From the NCBI GenBank assembly GCA_026874595.1, contig CM049318.1, forward strand, positions 35,423,956-35,487,955: DNA of 64,000 nucleotides, in the 5' to 3' direction. This DNA comes from Sipunculus nudus (Eukaryota; Annelida; Sipuncula; Golfingiida; Sipunculidae). How positions within the stretch are numbered: position 1 is the stretch's first letter; every line of letters begins with the position of its first letter. Position numbers and translations under genes: made by a program. This document shows, piece by piece, positions 8,748 through 18,719 of the stretch. Under the pieces are notes generated by a model. The model made no database searches and had not been told where the DNA came from. It saw nothing but the letters and a program-made list of their open reading frames with translations.

Positions 8748-10039
8748 TCGAAATGGCAGTGGTCCGCGATGTTTTGAATCATATACAAGCGGTTTGTTAT
8801 CTGGCACGTCACGTGCGATAACCGGTTAGTAAACACGCCCTGTAAAAAACAGTCAGAAGGCAGGTCGTCCACGTACACGCACGGGCCGTCTGGCAGTGCG
8901 TCCATTCCCACGCTCAATGTATCAGGGTTGGGTGGGTCCTGGTCTACGTCCCATGCTGTTGAACGTGCGATTTCCATGGCGTTCAGGTCGGCGCTGACCA
9001 AGTCCGGGTTCCACACGCGGTTGTGTTGCGCCAACAAGCACAGCATGCATGGTAATCTGACGAGCAGGTCTTCGCAGTGCAGCTGTTCGTTTCTGTCGCC
9101 TGACACGAAAGCAAAACGTTGTGACGGTAACTGGGAGGGATCTCTGGCCTGCTGCAGAAATTCGTACATGAAAAGAACAATGTTGAAACATTCAAGTAAA
9201 CGAACGTGATTTGTGACCGCTAAGCTTACGTCGAACAACTTCGCTGGCAGGGCGACAAGTCCACGTGGATGCGAAGTCCCTTGCATACGCGACGACTTCC
9301 GCATATACGCTGAGGCGACACACGTTGATAGGGTGCAGCGGGCCTCCGTGTAAACCACCCGCAATGCCTCTGACAAACCCTCTGATACGGGTATGTTCTT
9401 GAAGCCGGCGGCATCGACCAGATGTTCGACTATTCCGCGGCGTGCGCTTAGTGACATCCAACTGTTTGCGTGTTTGAACGTATGGGGAGTTCCAACCACT
9501 TGAGCTAAGGGGTTACGGGCTGCGACACGTATAGCGCGCGCCGGTGGTCCTTGGTTGTCCTGTGTGACAGGGCGCAGTTTGCAACGCTGGTCTGTTGAAT
9601 ATTTTTCCCCGTTGCAGTTATCAGGTATTTCATCAGGGTTGTCTGGGAAAAGTGAATGTTCCTGTGTCAAAGCTTGTACGCCTTCTTCTTCCACCTTCAC
9701 GACCATTGGAAGGCTTGTGTTGGAGTTGGCGGGAACTTCTCGTGCTTTGTGCGTGTTTCCTGGGCATGACACTACCATAAACCCTTCTCTGCGTTCTGAA
9801 CCGTCAGGTAGACGTGAACGTGTCCCGTCTTCACGCTTCGACAGTCCTGTCGGGATGATCGACACAGGGGCCCCGAGGTTGTATGAGCATACTGTAAGGG
9901 CGCTCTTTATTGCATTGACGTTCACGTTATCCGAACGTTTGCAACCGGCAGACGCATGGTCATGCGACAGGGTCTGTTCCTGTGTGTTGAATGTGGTCCA
10001 CGGAGACAGAGGTATAACCCCAAGGTTTCTGTCCGCCAT
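8744..10039 (-). CDS. Unknown protein, 431 aa
   Basis: A clean frame from the ATG at 10039. The first 160 residues are polar and probably disordered. From about residue 165 the sequence is globular and helical, with hydrophobic segments around 275-340 and an acidic C-terminal third. No motif is recognised. It diverges from the plus-strand gene at 10116 across a 76-base gap containing an A10 tract. Its stop codon overlaps the next gene's ATG (ATGA at 8744-8747), suggesting that the two are expressed from one message. Confidence 0.65.
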   Translation of the reverse strand: MADRNLGVIPLSPWTTFNTQEQTLSHDHASAGCKRSDNVNVNAIKSALTVCSYNLGAPVSIIPTGLSKREDGTRSRLPDGSERREGFMVVSCPGNTHKAREVPANSNTSLPMVVKVEEEGVQALTQEHSLFPDNPDEIPDNCNGEKYSTDQRCKLRPVTQDNQGPPARAIRVAARNPLAQVVGTPHTFKHANSWMSLSARRGIVEHLVDAAGFKNIPVSEGLSEALRVVYTEARCTLSTCVASAYMRKSSRMQGTSHPRGLVALPAKLFDVSLAVTNHVRLLECFNIVLFMYEFLQQARDPSQLPSQRFAFVSGDRNEQLHCEDLLVRLPCMLCLLAQHNRVWNPDLVSADLNAMEIARSTAWDVDQDPPNPDTLSVGMDALPDGPCVYVDDLPSDCFLQGVFTNRLSHVTCQITNRLYMIQNIADHCHFE

Positions 10040-10115
10040 GCCTTATTTGGGTGATCGGAGGCCGATGTCCGGCCTGAGTTGACTTTAAAAAAAAAAGAAC
10101 AATCGGTGAAACACT
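10040..10115. promoter_or_regulatory. Short divergent promoter region with A10 tract
   Basis: Only 76 bases separate the start codons of two divergent genes. TTTAAAAAAAAAA at about 10084-10096 is the only TATA-like sequence; it lies 20-30 bases before the plus-strand ATG, which would give a very short leader. Confidence 0.35.
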
Positions 10116-12755
10116 ATGGCTTCCTCAGACGACCGATCGGCACACACGGTGCAGGAGCGCGGTGTAGCTGTCGGGCACCCGCTCGAATGCGCGGATTCTA
10201 CAGAGTGGCTCAGGTTGTGGGCGGACACGTTGACGGCGCTGATCGATGTGAACGTATCAAAACATGTGTATCCTGATCTTATGCTTCAGAGTTTGCCACG
10301 CTTGCGGTCAAACGCGTGTGTGGCAAAGGAAATGTCATTTTTTGTACGTGAAAGTCTGCATTGTTCTTTATCGCGTGTCACGTACGGACTGTCCTTGCTC
10401 TTGCCGCGACTGTCCCTCGAGATGGATCACGTTGCTTCCTGTCTGGAAGAATACGTTCGTAACTCTCAAGACATGCAGCGAGACGCGAGGTGTGGTAGAA
10501 ACCAGGGCTTGACGGAACAGCAGGTTGAGTCGCTGTGTCAGAAATACTTCCGTTCTGTGCTTCGGACAGAGGACTGTCGGTTTTGGCACACAACGGGCAG
10601 TAACACTGCATGGACGGTGCACGAGATGCAGAAATGCTGTTGGGACCTTGATTTCGCTTTTTACAGCACACCCCTGGAAGAGGTTATTACCGCCCTCGGA
10701 GAGCTAGAGGAAGTATGTGCGAAACTGTTTGTTTCAGTTTGGGTATTGCCTCCCCACCTGTTGGATATGAGCCTGAGTTGTTTAGCATGTGTTTCTGCTC
10801 AGGCCTTTGCGTATTCCCTCGCGCAAGATGGGTCCCGTGCAGGGGCCGACCCACCTGAACAAACCAGGTTAGGTGCCAGTAACTGTTCTCATATTGTGTC
10901 ATGTGACACGGGGCATGATCTTTTCCAGACGTTAAATGTGCCTGCAGGAAGCGGGTCATGTCAACGGGAGCGAAGCAGAGATGGAGCTGCTCCTGCAGGT
11001 AATGGCGAACGTGTGGCCGCGGTCAACCAGTTGCCTAACGCTCCTGACATGGCACTGGCTGCCGGTTCTCCACGTCCTATAAACTCTGTCGACCCCACTG
11101 AAGACAGGTATTACTGTGGGTTCGGGAACACGTCTGGCGCAGACGACAGGCTCCTCAAGGAGCTGCGACTGGGTAACAGTCATGTGGCAGAAAAGACCCG
11201 TCTGTTGTTGGAAAACATGAGGCGCGCCCGTTCGGAAATAGACTCGCATTGGCGGAATTCGGCTGATATTTTTAGATGGTGTGGTGAACGCGGTGACACT
11301 GACGTGCAAACCGAGGGTCATTACGCGGGCAATGCCGTTCTCATGTACACGGTTCCCGTGTACGGGTTGACTGTTGAAGAGCTCGTGGGGAACGAGTTTG
11401 CGGCCATGGACGCTCAGGCCGAGCTTGAAGCCCGCAAACACGAGACTAGGATCAAGGAGCAGTTAAAAAAAGCTAGGGACCGTGGAGTCCAAGACGCGCC
11501 ACAAGCTGTTGCGTGGGACATCTTGAAAGGGATTAACATGGATGGTAGCAAAAACGGGTGTTTGGCGCAAATGTTGGAGCGGGTGACAGGGAGGCGTTAT
11601 GGGGTCGGCAACCAAGCAGTTGGATGTGGAAACAATGAACGTCCTGGACGTTCTTGCGTTGATGATTACATCGATACCTTGGTTACGGAGATGACGTCAT
11701 GTGACATAGACTCCGTCCAGAAATCGGTGGGAGAGCGCGTTTTCGAACGTCACCGCAAACTGGTGAGGGCGAGGCACGCAAAGCTGTTGCGCAAATTGCG
11801 CAGGGCGAAAGAAGACCTGTCCTGTTGCATGCAGCCCCGCGTAGCGGGACAAGAGATCTTGTCAGGACTTTTCGCCGTCAGACGATGTGTCAAAGCAGTG
11901 CAGCTCTTCCGAGAGGTTGTTTCCGCGCAGACGGGAGCAGACGTGAACCCCGACGATTTGCAAAATGGTTGGCTTGTGCCTGGGGACGGGTCACCGTATG
12001 ATCCGTCCCGTGTTCCTCGCCCGCGTGTAGCTGAAGCGTGGGAGGTCAGTTGCGGGGAGCCCCTGCTGGAAACTGTCAACATATCGATGGCCTCAGAACT
12101 GACTAAGTCCCTGCAACTTGGCCCTATGTGGATGTCAAGGGACTCGCACGAGGACACAGCGTGCCCCGTCAGGGCGGGATTTGATATGCACGCTGTTTGG
12201 TCTGCAAGGGGCGTCCCCGCGTCTGCGCGTGCTGACGTTGAAAGGTTCTGCACTTTGAAATCGGAAATGGGAGCACTGGGGTCACGACAGGCGGAACGCT
12301 TCGGGGATGTGTTCCCAGTGATGCAGGAACAGTATCTGGAACTGCTGCAGCAGTTGCGGGCGCAGGAAGCGCAGACGTCGTCAGGTGATGCCGAAAACCA
12401 ATCTCGTCTGGACAGTTTGAAGCAAACACGGTTTCTCTGCCACATGCACAAGGTTCGGTTGGTGGCATATGCTGTTGTGGCGCACCAATTGGCCCATCCG
12501 GGGAACCGTGTCCGGTGTCTGTCTGTGGCCGATCCGTCACATTTATGTCCGGGGGAAGGGGGGGAGGTTTACGCTCTCGAGGAGGCTGTATATGTGGGGC
12601 CCGCTTTTTCACCACACACGCTGATATCCAGGCGACACTACACGCCTCCGGTAAACGACGCTGACGCACAAGAGGCAAACGCGCGGGATCTATGGGATAT
12701 AAAACAGAGTCATGACATCTTCGAACTCCTGGCTGCTGCACCAGCGACGCGTTGA
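10116..12755 (+). CDS. Large unknown protein, 879 aa
   Basis: Intact frame from the ATG at 10116. The N-terminal 250 residues are helical with several Cys (including an LSCLAC pair near 215-220). A disordered stretch spans about 250-350, a charged helical region about 370-620, and the final 120 residues are again globular, with a conserved-looking RFLCHMHKVRL block. Size and Cys/His content are compatible with a packaging component such as the UL28-type terminase subunit, but I cannot confirm a single diagnostic motif, so this is only a suggestion. An AATAAA follows at 12803. Confidence 0.65.
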   Translation: MASSDDRSAHTVQERGVAVGHPLECADSTEWLRLWADTLTALIDVNVSKHVYPDLMLQSLPRLRSNACVAKEMSFFVRESLHCSLSRVTYGLSLLLPRLSLEMDHVASCLEEYVRNSQDMQRDARCGRNQGLTEQQVESLCQKYFRSVLRTEDCRFWHTTGSNTAWTVHEMQKCCWDLDFAFYSTPLEEVITALGELEEVCAKLFVSVWVLPPHLLDMSLSCLACVSAQAFAYSLAQDGSRAGADPPEQTRLGASNCSHIVSCDTGHDLFQTLNVPAGSGSCQRERSRDGAAPAGNGERVAAVNQLPNAPDMALAAGSPRPINSVDPTEDRYYCGFGNTSGADDRLLKELRLGNSHVAEKTRLLLENMRRARSEIDSHWRNSADIFRWCGERGDTDVQTEGHYAGNAVLMYTVPVYGLTVEELVGNEFAAMDAQAELEARKHETRIKEQLKKARDRGVQDAPQAVAWDILKGINMDGSKNGCLAQMLERVTGRRYGVGNQAVGCGNNERPGRSCVDDYIDTLVTEMTSCDIDSVQKSVGERVFERHRKLVRARHAKLLRKLRRAKEDLSCCMQPRVAGQEILSGLFAVRRCVKAVQLFREVVSAQTGADVNPDDLQNGWLVPGDGSPYDPSRVPRPRVAEAWEVSCGEPLLETVNISMASELTKSLQLGPMWMSRDSHEDTACPVRAGFDMHAVWSARGVPASARADVERFCTLKSEMGALGSRQAERFGDVFPVMQEQYLELLQQLRAQEAQTSSGDAENQSRLDSLKQTRFLCHMHKVRLVAYAVVAHQLAHPGNRVRCLSVADPSHLCPGEGGEVYALEEAVYVGPAFSPHTLISRRHYTPPVNDADAQEANARDLWDIKQSHDIFELLAAAPATR

Positions 12756-12802
12756 CTTTCGTCGTATCCTATATGAAACAAAACACTCATGATACCAAAC
12801 CA

Positions 12803-12808
12803 AATAAA
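12803..12808 (+). terminator. AATAAA polyadenylation signal
   Basis: 48 bases past the stop at 12755, in a short convergent gap shared with a minus-strand AATAAA at 12844-12849. Confidence 0.6.
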
Positions 12809-12843
12809 ACCAAACACATACAGTCATAATGTGCAATGTGATA

Positions 12844-12849
12844 TTTATT
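12844..12849 (-). terminator. AATAAA polyadenylation signal (minus strand)
   Basis: TTTATT on the plus strand; a second copy lies near 12866. It would end the minus-strand gene whose stop is at 12995. Confidence 0.55.
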
Positions 12850-12894
12850 CATTAAACAAAATATATTTATTGTATGCAGGTTTTGATGTTGCAT

Positions 12895-12946
12895 TGTGTG
12901 TATATGTGTGTCTGTACATATGTGTATATGTGTGTGTCTGTACATA
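12895..12946. repeat. Imperfect tandem repeat, two 26-base TG-rich copies
   Basis: Two nearly identical 26-base units (TGTGTATATGTGTG...CTGTACATA) lie in the 3' untranslated stretch of the minus-strand gene. Confidence 0.6.
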
Positions 12947-12994
12947 TTGAAATGTCCAGTTTGGCAGTTGTGACATGATTTCTAACAAGTCTTA

Positions 12995-15277
12995 TCAGGA
13001 GGCTTCGATCAATTTGCTGATGAATTCAGCCGTGCCGGTTACGTACTCCGGTATATCTACTTTCATCATCTCTGCCAGTTTATATATGTTTTGTAACGTC
13101 TGTGATCCCGGTTTGAACGCACGTCTTAGTTTGACGGCCAGTTCAGTCTTGTACTTCGACACAGTTTCTTTCATAACTTTGGCCACATCCTGTGGTATGT
13201 TCTTTCCCATCAGGCATTCAGTCAGATCTGCTGTGTAGGGCACGGGGAGTCTCCTTTCGTTGAGAAAGGTTGCATTGGCGAAGGCCGTGTTGCGGTCCAC
13301 CAACAACGTGTTTTGAGGTGATATACCGATCCGCAGAACAAACCGGTAGGCCAAATGAAGCCATAAAGATAGCGGCAAGCGTTTGGCGTCGTCAGCCGAC
13401 AGTTTGTGCAGGGGCGCGAGACCCAGCTCGTTATGGTCAATGACAAAACATCCCGTTGGCCCACCGTCGGCAAAATGGTTGTAAAATGTGTGGTGGCTGC
13501 CGCATACGTAAGAGTATTCCAATCCGAAGGCAATATGCAGGTTCGTCTGCATGTACGACATCACGCCGTTACAGAAAAACTCTACGCAGCCCGGAGTGTG
13601 CTTGTCCCCGAGGAAAATGTTCATGGCTGCGTGCCTGAACGCCAATTGTTTTGCGTCGTGATAGAGCATGGGGCCTTTGAACACCTGCTGCGATTTCAAA
13701 TCAGCTCTCGTTAACGATTTCGTTTTCTGATGCGGCACATGCAACAGAGGCAGGCGGCTCATGACCTCTTCTAGTTCTGTGATGGATGTGAAACGCTGTT
13801 TCAGTATGTCAGCAGGACATCTGCAGTTAAGGGTCATTCGAACTGGTCCACATGTTACCTCGTGGCATTTGGGGCGTTTAGCGTCTGCGTCACCTGTGTC
13901 TTTCTGCTTCCTTTTCCGGGAAAAGCGATCACACTTGGGCAACGAAAGCCCATAAACGTCGCTGTCACATGGTTGGGTCATGGATGGGAAACATTTCCTA
14001 AGTCGTTTGCATACCTCTGTTGCAGGGTTTCCACCCCCGCGTGTGTGGGTCTTGCGTGGCCGCTTCGGTCTGGTACACACCCACTGGTTTGTAATAACGG
14101 GATACAATTCGGCGTAATGTTCCATCGACTGGTGCGAACGTTTCCGCCGGGCACCGTAAAACTCTGTACAGTGGGTGGGGTCTGCTGCACGCTCGGTAAC
14201 CAACCCTGGTGGCTGTGGGACGCTGCGTCCCGTCCTGCCCCGTCTGGTTGTGCGGTCGATGGCGTAGTCAGGCATCGCGTTCAAAGGTGGTAGAGACTTT
14301 GGTTTAACCAACACCTCGTCGACCAGCAACGTTTTGGAAGCGTCCTGGTTCACAAGCTGCCCCCGGCCGCCTTTCCGGTTCTTCAGTGCAGGAGGGCACA
14401 TGCACATCAGGTACCTGATCACGACACAGAAGAGAATCAAAACAGGGTCACCGTATCGTGCAAACTTGCCACACGCCGATATGAACACTTGCATGTAACT
14501 GTCCCGGTCAGCTATGGCCTCCCGTTGTAGCAGAGACAGCACCAGGTCGATAAGCTGTGGTTTCCCGTGTGGCTTACTCTGCAACACTGCCTTCCCTGCG
14601 TCTGTGACCTTTGCCGGACAGCACGTCATGCACATGGCTACGTGTCTGGCTGCTGACAACAGCCAAACCGCGATGTCGTCTTTCGTGTCACCGGTCACGA
14701 TCGGATTCACGTCCCAGTCGTTACATTCTTCCACCTTGTTTTTCCAATCACGCCATGCCCGCAGCAGATTGGTCAGGGCGAGCGCGGCGGACATTGTCCC
14801 TGGTTCCGATTCCACCAACGGTATCAGAGTTGCGTCCGGTTGAAACACCCTCATCGGTGGAAGCGGGGTTCTCGGGTGCAGGAAGGGAGGGGTCAAAGTC
14901 GCGGTACACATGCACACAGCTACACGAGATGTTTTCACGTCCAACAGAGTTTCAATGACAGATCTCATGTTGCGTTTCGACTTGCTCCCCGTTGCATTTG
15001 ACAAATCGGCCACTAACGTGAAAACACGCGCCGGTGCCAAGCAATGGTCTTCCAGCAGGAACTTTACAACGTGTTTCCATTTTAGTTTGGGCGGTCGTCT
15101 TGATCCTAACAGTTCATCGGTGGCCTGCAACACGTGTTGGATGTCTTTCCTCCTGAGACCTGTTTGCACCAGGGACAAAAGCTCATCCACGCGTATGGCT
15201 AGACCTTTTGAATAGCAGTGCGCGTTTGGGGTTTGCATGTCGGCGTAACTGGCATCAGAGAAATGGCCGGGCAGCAT
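12995..15277 (-). CDS. Two-domain protein: AAA-C-like helical domain and a kinase-like C-terminal block (tentative)
   Basis: Start at the ATG at 15277, predicting 760 aa. About residues 20-125 show a helical pattern (GLRRKD... ATDELL ... LKWKHVVKFLLEDHC ... later KTSRVAV) reminiscent of the C-terminal helical domain of RarA/MgsA-type AAA proteins. The centre (about 320-500) is basic and disordered. The C-terminal 230 residues are globular; FVLRIGISPQNTLLVD near 665 resembles the catalytic loop of atypical kinases, but other kinase motifs are not clear. I infer a nuclear, nucleic-acid-related or signalling role with low certainty. It diverges from the 532-aa gene across a TATA-bearing gap. Confidence 0.6.
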   Translation of the reverse strand: MLPGHFSDASYADMQTPNAHCYSKGLAIRVDELLSLVQTGLRRKDIQHVLQATDELLGSRRPPKLKWKHVVKFLLEDHCLAPARVFTLVADLSNATGSKSKRNMRSVIETLLDVKTSRVAVCMCTATLTPPFLHPRTPLPPMRVFQPDATLIPLVESEPGTMSAALALTNLLRAWRDWKNKVEECNDWDVNPIVTGDTKDDIAVWLLSAARHVAMCMTCCPAKVTDAGKAVLQSKPHGKPQLIDLVLSLLQREAIADRDSYMQVFISACGKFARYGDPVLILFCVVIRYLMCMCPPALKNRKGGRGQLVNQDASKTLLVDEVLVKPKSLPPLNAMPDYAIDRTTRRGRTGRSVPQPPGLVTERAADPTHCTEFYGARRKRSHQSMEHYAELYPVITNQWVCTRPKRPRKTHTRGGGNPATEVCKRLRKCFPSMTQPCDSDVYGLSLPKCDRFSRKRKQKDTGDADAKRPKCHEVTCGPVRMTLNCRCPADILKQRFTSITELEEVMSRLPLLHVPHQKTKSLTRADLKSQQVFKGPMLYHDAKQLAFRHAAMNIFLGDKHTPGCVEFFCNGVMSYMQTNLHIAFGLEYSYVCGSHHTFYNHFADGGPTGCFVIDHNELGLAPLHKLSADDAKRLPLSLWLHLAYRFVLRIGISPQNTLLVDRNTAFANATFLNERRLPVPYTADLTECLMGKNIPQDVAKVMKETVSKYKTELAVKLRRAFKPGSQTLQNIYKLAEMMKVDIPEYVTGTAEFISKLIEAS

Positions 15278-15390
15278 GCGCAGGAGCACTTTGTATGCCC
15301 AGTCGGCTGACGGTCGTCCAATCAGCGTGCGTCACGTGTGTAACCCGTTTTTGGCAAAATCTGGAGGGGGGGTTGACTGATACCACATCA

Positions 15391-15400
15391 TATATATAAA
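15391..15400. promoter_or_regulatory. TATATATAAA box between divergent genes
   Basis: A strong TATA-type sequence in the 246-base gap between starts at 15277 (minus) and 15524 (plus). The A/T run reads as a TATA box on both strands, so it may drive both genes. Confidence 0.55.
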
Positions 15401-15523
15401 TGTGACAGCCGCTGGTACATGTGATCACGTGATGCACCGGCACTTCCACAGCCTCATAAATATCGCGGTTGGTAGGTATGCCCTCATAGACCTCTACGCC
15501 GCCGTCGAGGCTGTTGCACAAAA

Positions 15524-17122
15524 ATGTCGTCGAACGAAAACACGTCGCTCCCGGCGACAGAGAAAGTTGAAGCTGAAGGCTGCAGCACGGGTAAGACTGT
15601 CATATCAGATCGCGAAGTGGAAGCCCCTCGACCGGATGGTACCGCGTGTACCAAATCGAACGATGGGGAACCCGGGACGTGTAACGATACCGCCAAACCA
15701 AAAGGTAGGCCCGGTCATGTATCGTTTGCATGCTTCCGACCACACATTTCCGGTGTGTGTTATCTGGACGTGAGATGCCAGTTGAAATCCCCGCAAACAG
15801 TCCAGAGACCGGGGAACGTGATCTATCTTAACGACACTGGCGTTCAGGGTGCAGTTTCCACTGTGGCGGAGGTCCTGCTAAAGTGTCCCGATAAACACCC
15901 CGGTGCCAGACCAACGGGAACTGATCAAGGAATTATGACAAGTTCATCAGAACACAGAGATTTGTTCTTTCTGTGTACCAACCGAGCAGCGTCCGAACTC
16001 GTCGAGCAACTGAACCCCGAATTAATATGTGATCTGGTGGCGGCAGCATTGGCCTTCTTCCCACACATGCTTGATTGCGTTGTGCAATTTGCATCACAGG
16101 AAAACGTGTTTTGCGGAAAGGATTTTACCATATACTGCGTTCAGGAATTGCCCTTACAGCCCGATCACAGTTACAGTCTTGTTGGAAAATGGGACCAGGT
16201 GCTGAGTACGTTCCATTGTGGGGCGTACACAAACGCTAGTGGTGAACGTATGGTGCTGGTGACGTACCCAAAGCTTGAATGCCTTGTGCGCGCCGCGAGC
16301 GATTCCGATGGCGGTCGTGCGTTTTTTCAAAGCCTCTTGGAAGCCATGGTGACCGAGGAGGATACTGACACCAACCCCTGGCAGGTGTTGCTGACAGATG
16401 ATGTCAACAGGGCTTCTGTCAACGGAAGGACGGTAATGTTGATGTGCAAGATTCGGCGAAAGCCCAAAGCCGCATCCAATGAGTCTCATGCTGGCGGTTG
16501 TCACAGTCACATACAGCAGTTGCGTGCCGAAACATCAGACGTCGCAGAACATCATGTGAAAGAGAAGAGATACGTTGGACCACTGCGACCGTCTGTAACC
16601 CACAGGCGAACGGCCACAGCGCTTGACCGTGATCTGATCACGGTTGTCCGTCATCTGCAACCCCGAGTGATCTGTGATATTATGTCCGCTGTGTTAATAT
16701 CGTACCCACACATCCTCGTTTATGCGAACTTTGCAGCAAACACGGAAGGTCTACGATATGCACATAAGAAATGCGACCAGATTATCACCGTGTGCTGCGT
16801 GGAGGAACTACCCGTCAAACCACAATGGCGATATGAACTCACGGGGACATGGGGTGAGACGTTGAACACATACAATTGTGTAATCTGTAAGGACGCTCGG
16901 TCTGGACCCATCGTGGTGGTTGAGGACCCCGAATTCGCCCGTGTCGTGGAAGCTGTCAGGTTTTCCGAGGAGGGCAGACGTTTTGTGCAACTGGTCTTGG
17001 AGTCTCTTGTGTCGCCCTTCGACGTGTTTGTTACACATGGTGACTACATGTCAAGAGTACTGCTTGACGACAATATGGACGTGGCATTGTTGTGTTGCAT
17101 CGTGGAACCCAATACTGATTGA
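15524..17122 (+). CDS. Unknown protein with an internally duplicated domain, 532 aa
   Basis: Intact frame from the ATG at 15524 (context AAAATG). Residues 1-60 are polar. The rest contains two copies of a roughly 165-residue domain, about 145-311 and 365-528. Matching landmarks are ICD(L/I)..A.L..(F/Y)PH, CV(Q/E)ELP..P...Y.L.G.W...L.T..C, and GR.F.Q..LE(A/S).V. The copies are clearly homologous but diverged, so the duplication is not recent. I do not recognise the domain; it is alpha/beta with conserved Cys. No signal peptide or membrane span is seen. A cytoplasmic, nuclear or tegument protein is possible. Confidence 0.75.
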   Translation: MSSNENTSLPATEKVEAEGCSTGKTVISDREVEAPRPDGTACTKSNDGEPGTCNDTAKPKGRPGHVSFACFRPHISGVCYLDVRCQLKSPQTVQRPGNVIYLNDTGVQGAVSTVAEVLLKCPDKHPGARPTGTDQGIMTSSSEHRDLFFLCTNRAASELVEQLNPELICDLVAAALAFFPHMLDCVVQFASQENVFCGKDFTIYCVQELPLQPDHSYSLVGKWDQVLSTFHCGAYTNASGERMVLVTYPKLECLVRAASDSDGGRAFFQSLLEAMVTEEDTDTNPWQVLLTDDVNRASVNGRTVMLMCKIRRKPKAASNESHAGGCHSHIQQLRAETSDVAEHHVKEKRYVGPLRPSVTHRRTATALDRDLITVVRHLQPRVICDIMSAVLISYPHILVYANFAANTEGLRYAHKKCDQIITVCCVEELPVKPQWRYELTGTWGETLNTYNCVICKDARSGPIVVVEDPEFARVVEAVRFSEEGRRFVQLVLESLVSPFDVFVTHGDYMSRVLLDDNMDVALLCCIVEPNTD

Positions 17123-17442
17123 AAAGGTTTGATACTGTCCCCATCATGGGATTTGCGCGTGTCGGACATTAACATGTGACAACGTATGTTTTGTTGTGGT
17201 CCAGCCAAACCAGTTTTGCGAGTGATGTGGTATATGTTTCTCTTTGTGATGTGTATACAACTTTAAACTGTTATAATTGTACATTGTTATTTTTTGTCAG
17301 GTACCCCAATCAGCCGTTCTGACGTGTACGTTATTTGATCGCGCTGGATTTTTGTACCTTTAGAGCGTTTTGTCATATGACCTACATCACACACACGCAC
17401 ATACACATTCGAAAACACAGCAGAGCAATGACAATGTGAAAC

Positions 17443-17452
17443 AATAAATAAA
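17443..17452 (+). terminator. Overlapping AATAAATAAA polyadenylation signals
   Basis: Two overlapping AATAAA motifs about 320 bases past the plus-strand stop at 17122. Confidence 0.5.
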
Positions 17453-17464
17453 TATATATCTATC

Positions 17465-17470
17465 TTTATT
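17465..17470 (-). terminator. AATAAA polyadenylation signal (minus strand)
   Basis: TTTATT on the plus strand. It would serve the gene ending at 17679 and perhaps the polymerase gene upstream of it. Confidence 0.5.
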
Positions 17471-17678
17471 GTGGTCTGAACTCAATTTATTGATGAAATA
17501 CGAGTGTGTATGATATGATCAGTGTCCAAAAACTCGGTCTGATTCTGTAGGGTTCAACATCTCCTCATTTCCAGCCTCCTGCTTCTTACTTACAGTTTCG
17601 TCTTTGTCAATCCGTCAAGACGTTTCTGCAGTTGCAGAGATCCCCGGGAATAGTGGAGGTGGGAAAGGTAGGGTTGAA

Positions 17679-18638
17679 TTATGGGATATCGTTTCCGCGA
17701 CCCAACCCACCGTTCCACACGTGTTCGTGTGATAGGCGCATGTCCCTTGCGTACTGTGCTACTGGGTCCATTGCATCCCCGGCCTGTAACAGTCGGAACA
17801 CAGTGGCCCAGACGTGTCCTGTACACTTCCCGCGGCACGCGTTTGATCCGTGAGCGGCACCATTCATATCGGCGTCGGGTAGAGCACAAGTGGAGGCGTG
17901 TGACTTCAGCAGCCTGCGCAAAGGGTGTATCATATCCATGTCTACAGTGTAAATAAAACCTTCGCTCTTGTGGCGTATTGCACCCGCCATCATGAGGAAC
18001 CCGAGCGCCATGTCACGTATGACTATGGCCGGCAGTGCAAGCCTCCGGTCCATGTGGAAACGTAGCATCTGTCCCATCCTAGCGGCCGTATTGGTCGACA
18101 CGCAAGCCAAAGCCAGAGCTCCGCATGCGGTGAAACGCAAGGCGCCCGGTACGGGGTCACGTGCGTGGTCGTACGACAGGTGGAAATGGCCCTCTTCTGC
18201 GTATGGTGTTCCCGTTGGCGTCCAGAATTGGGTTGCCGCCGCCCAGGCCGTCCTGAGCTCAATTTCATGGGGTTTACCCACAGACGCCCACAGAGACGAA
18301 TACGTTTTGTTTTGCATGAAGGCGGATATGCGCAAACCGACTCCGTCCGGCATAAAAGCTGCCCACAGTGTGGGGTCTTCCAGTCCTATGCGTTCTAGCG
18401 CGAAGTGTATTGCCTCCAGCACGAGGGCGTAATCAGCGAAGCATCGGGCCATACGGTATGCTATGTGCTTTCGTCTGTTAGTAAATGCGTCTGGTCCACC
18501 GCAGAATGTAAACGTGTCATCGTGTTTAAGGTGGAGCAGCCATTCAATGAAATCCCTCATACCGGCAGATCTGTCCAAAAGTTGGAAACCAACGTATAAA
18601 TCCGTAAACTCGGAGCGCTTTGCATGTCCGTTTTCCAT
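17679..18638 (-). CDS. Unknown globular protein, 319 aa
   Basis: Intact frame from the ATG at 18638. The protein is compact and hydrophobic-rich but has no clear signal peptide or membrane helix; several long helices are likely (about 50-90, 160-215). The length matches the smaller herpesvirus triplex subunit (about 318 aa in well-studied members), but I see no motif to support that, so it stays a guess. It lies downstream of the DNA polymerase gene in the same orientation and likely shares its 3' end. Confidence 0.65.
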   Translation of the reverse strand: MENGHAKRSEFTDLYVGFQLLDRSAGMRDFIEWLLHLKHDDTFTFCGGPDAFTNRRKHIAYRMARCFADYALVLEAIHFALERIGLEDPTLWAAFMPDGVGLRISAFMQNKTYSSLWASVGKPHEIELRTAWAAATQFWTPTGTPYAEEGHFHLSYDHARDPVPGALRFTACGALALACVSTNTAARMGQMLRFHMDRRLALPAIVIRDMALGFLMMAGAIRHKSEGFIYTVDMDMIHPLRRLLKSHASTCALPDADMNGAAHGSNACRGKCTGHVWATVFRLLQAGDAMDPVAQYARDMRLSHEHVWNGGLGRGNDIP

Positions 18639-18719
18639 AGTTATTTCAAAGCTGTATCTGGTCTTATCGCGTGTGTGTACACGGGCGCTTCGAAGGGTGA
18701 ATCCGTATTGGTTGGATAT

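Larger units (their letters stand above)
17123..17678. other. Convergent intergenic region
   Basis: About 555 A/T-rich bases between converging genes. It contains AATAAA motifs at 17443-17452 (plus) and 17465-17470 (minus), and CA/TA simple runs near 17390-17460. No credible coding ORF is seen. Confidence 0.4.

Noticed and set aside
11750-12451. 233-codon minus-strand ORF antisense to the 879-aa gene
   Set aside because: Ser/Cys/Arg-rich shadow of the opposite coding strand.
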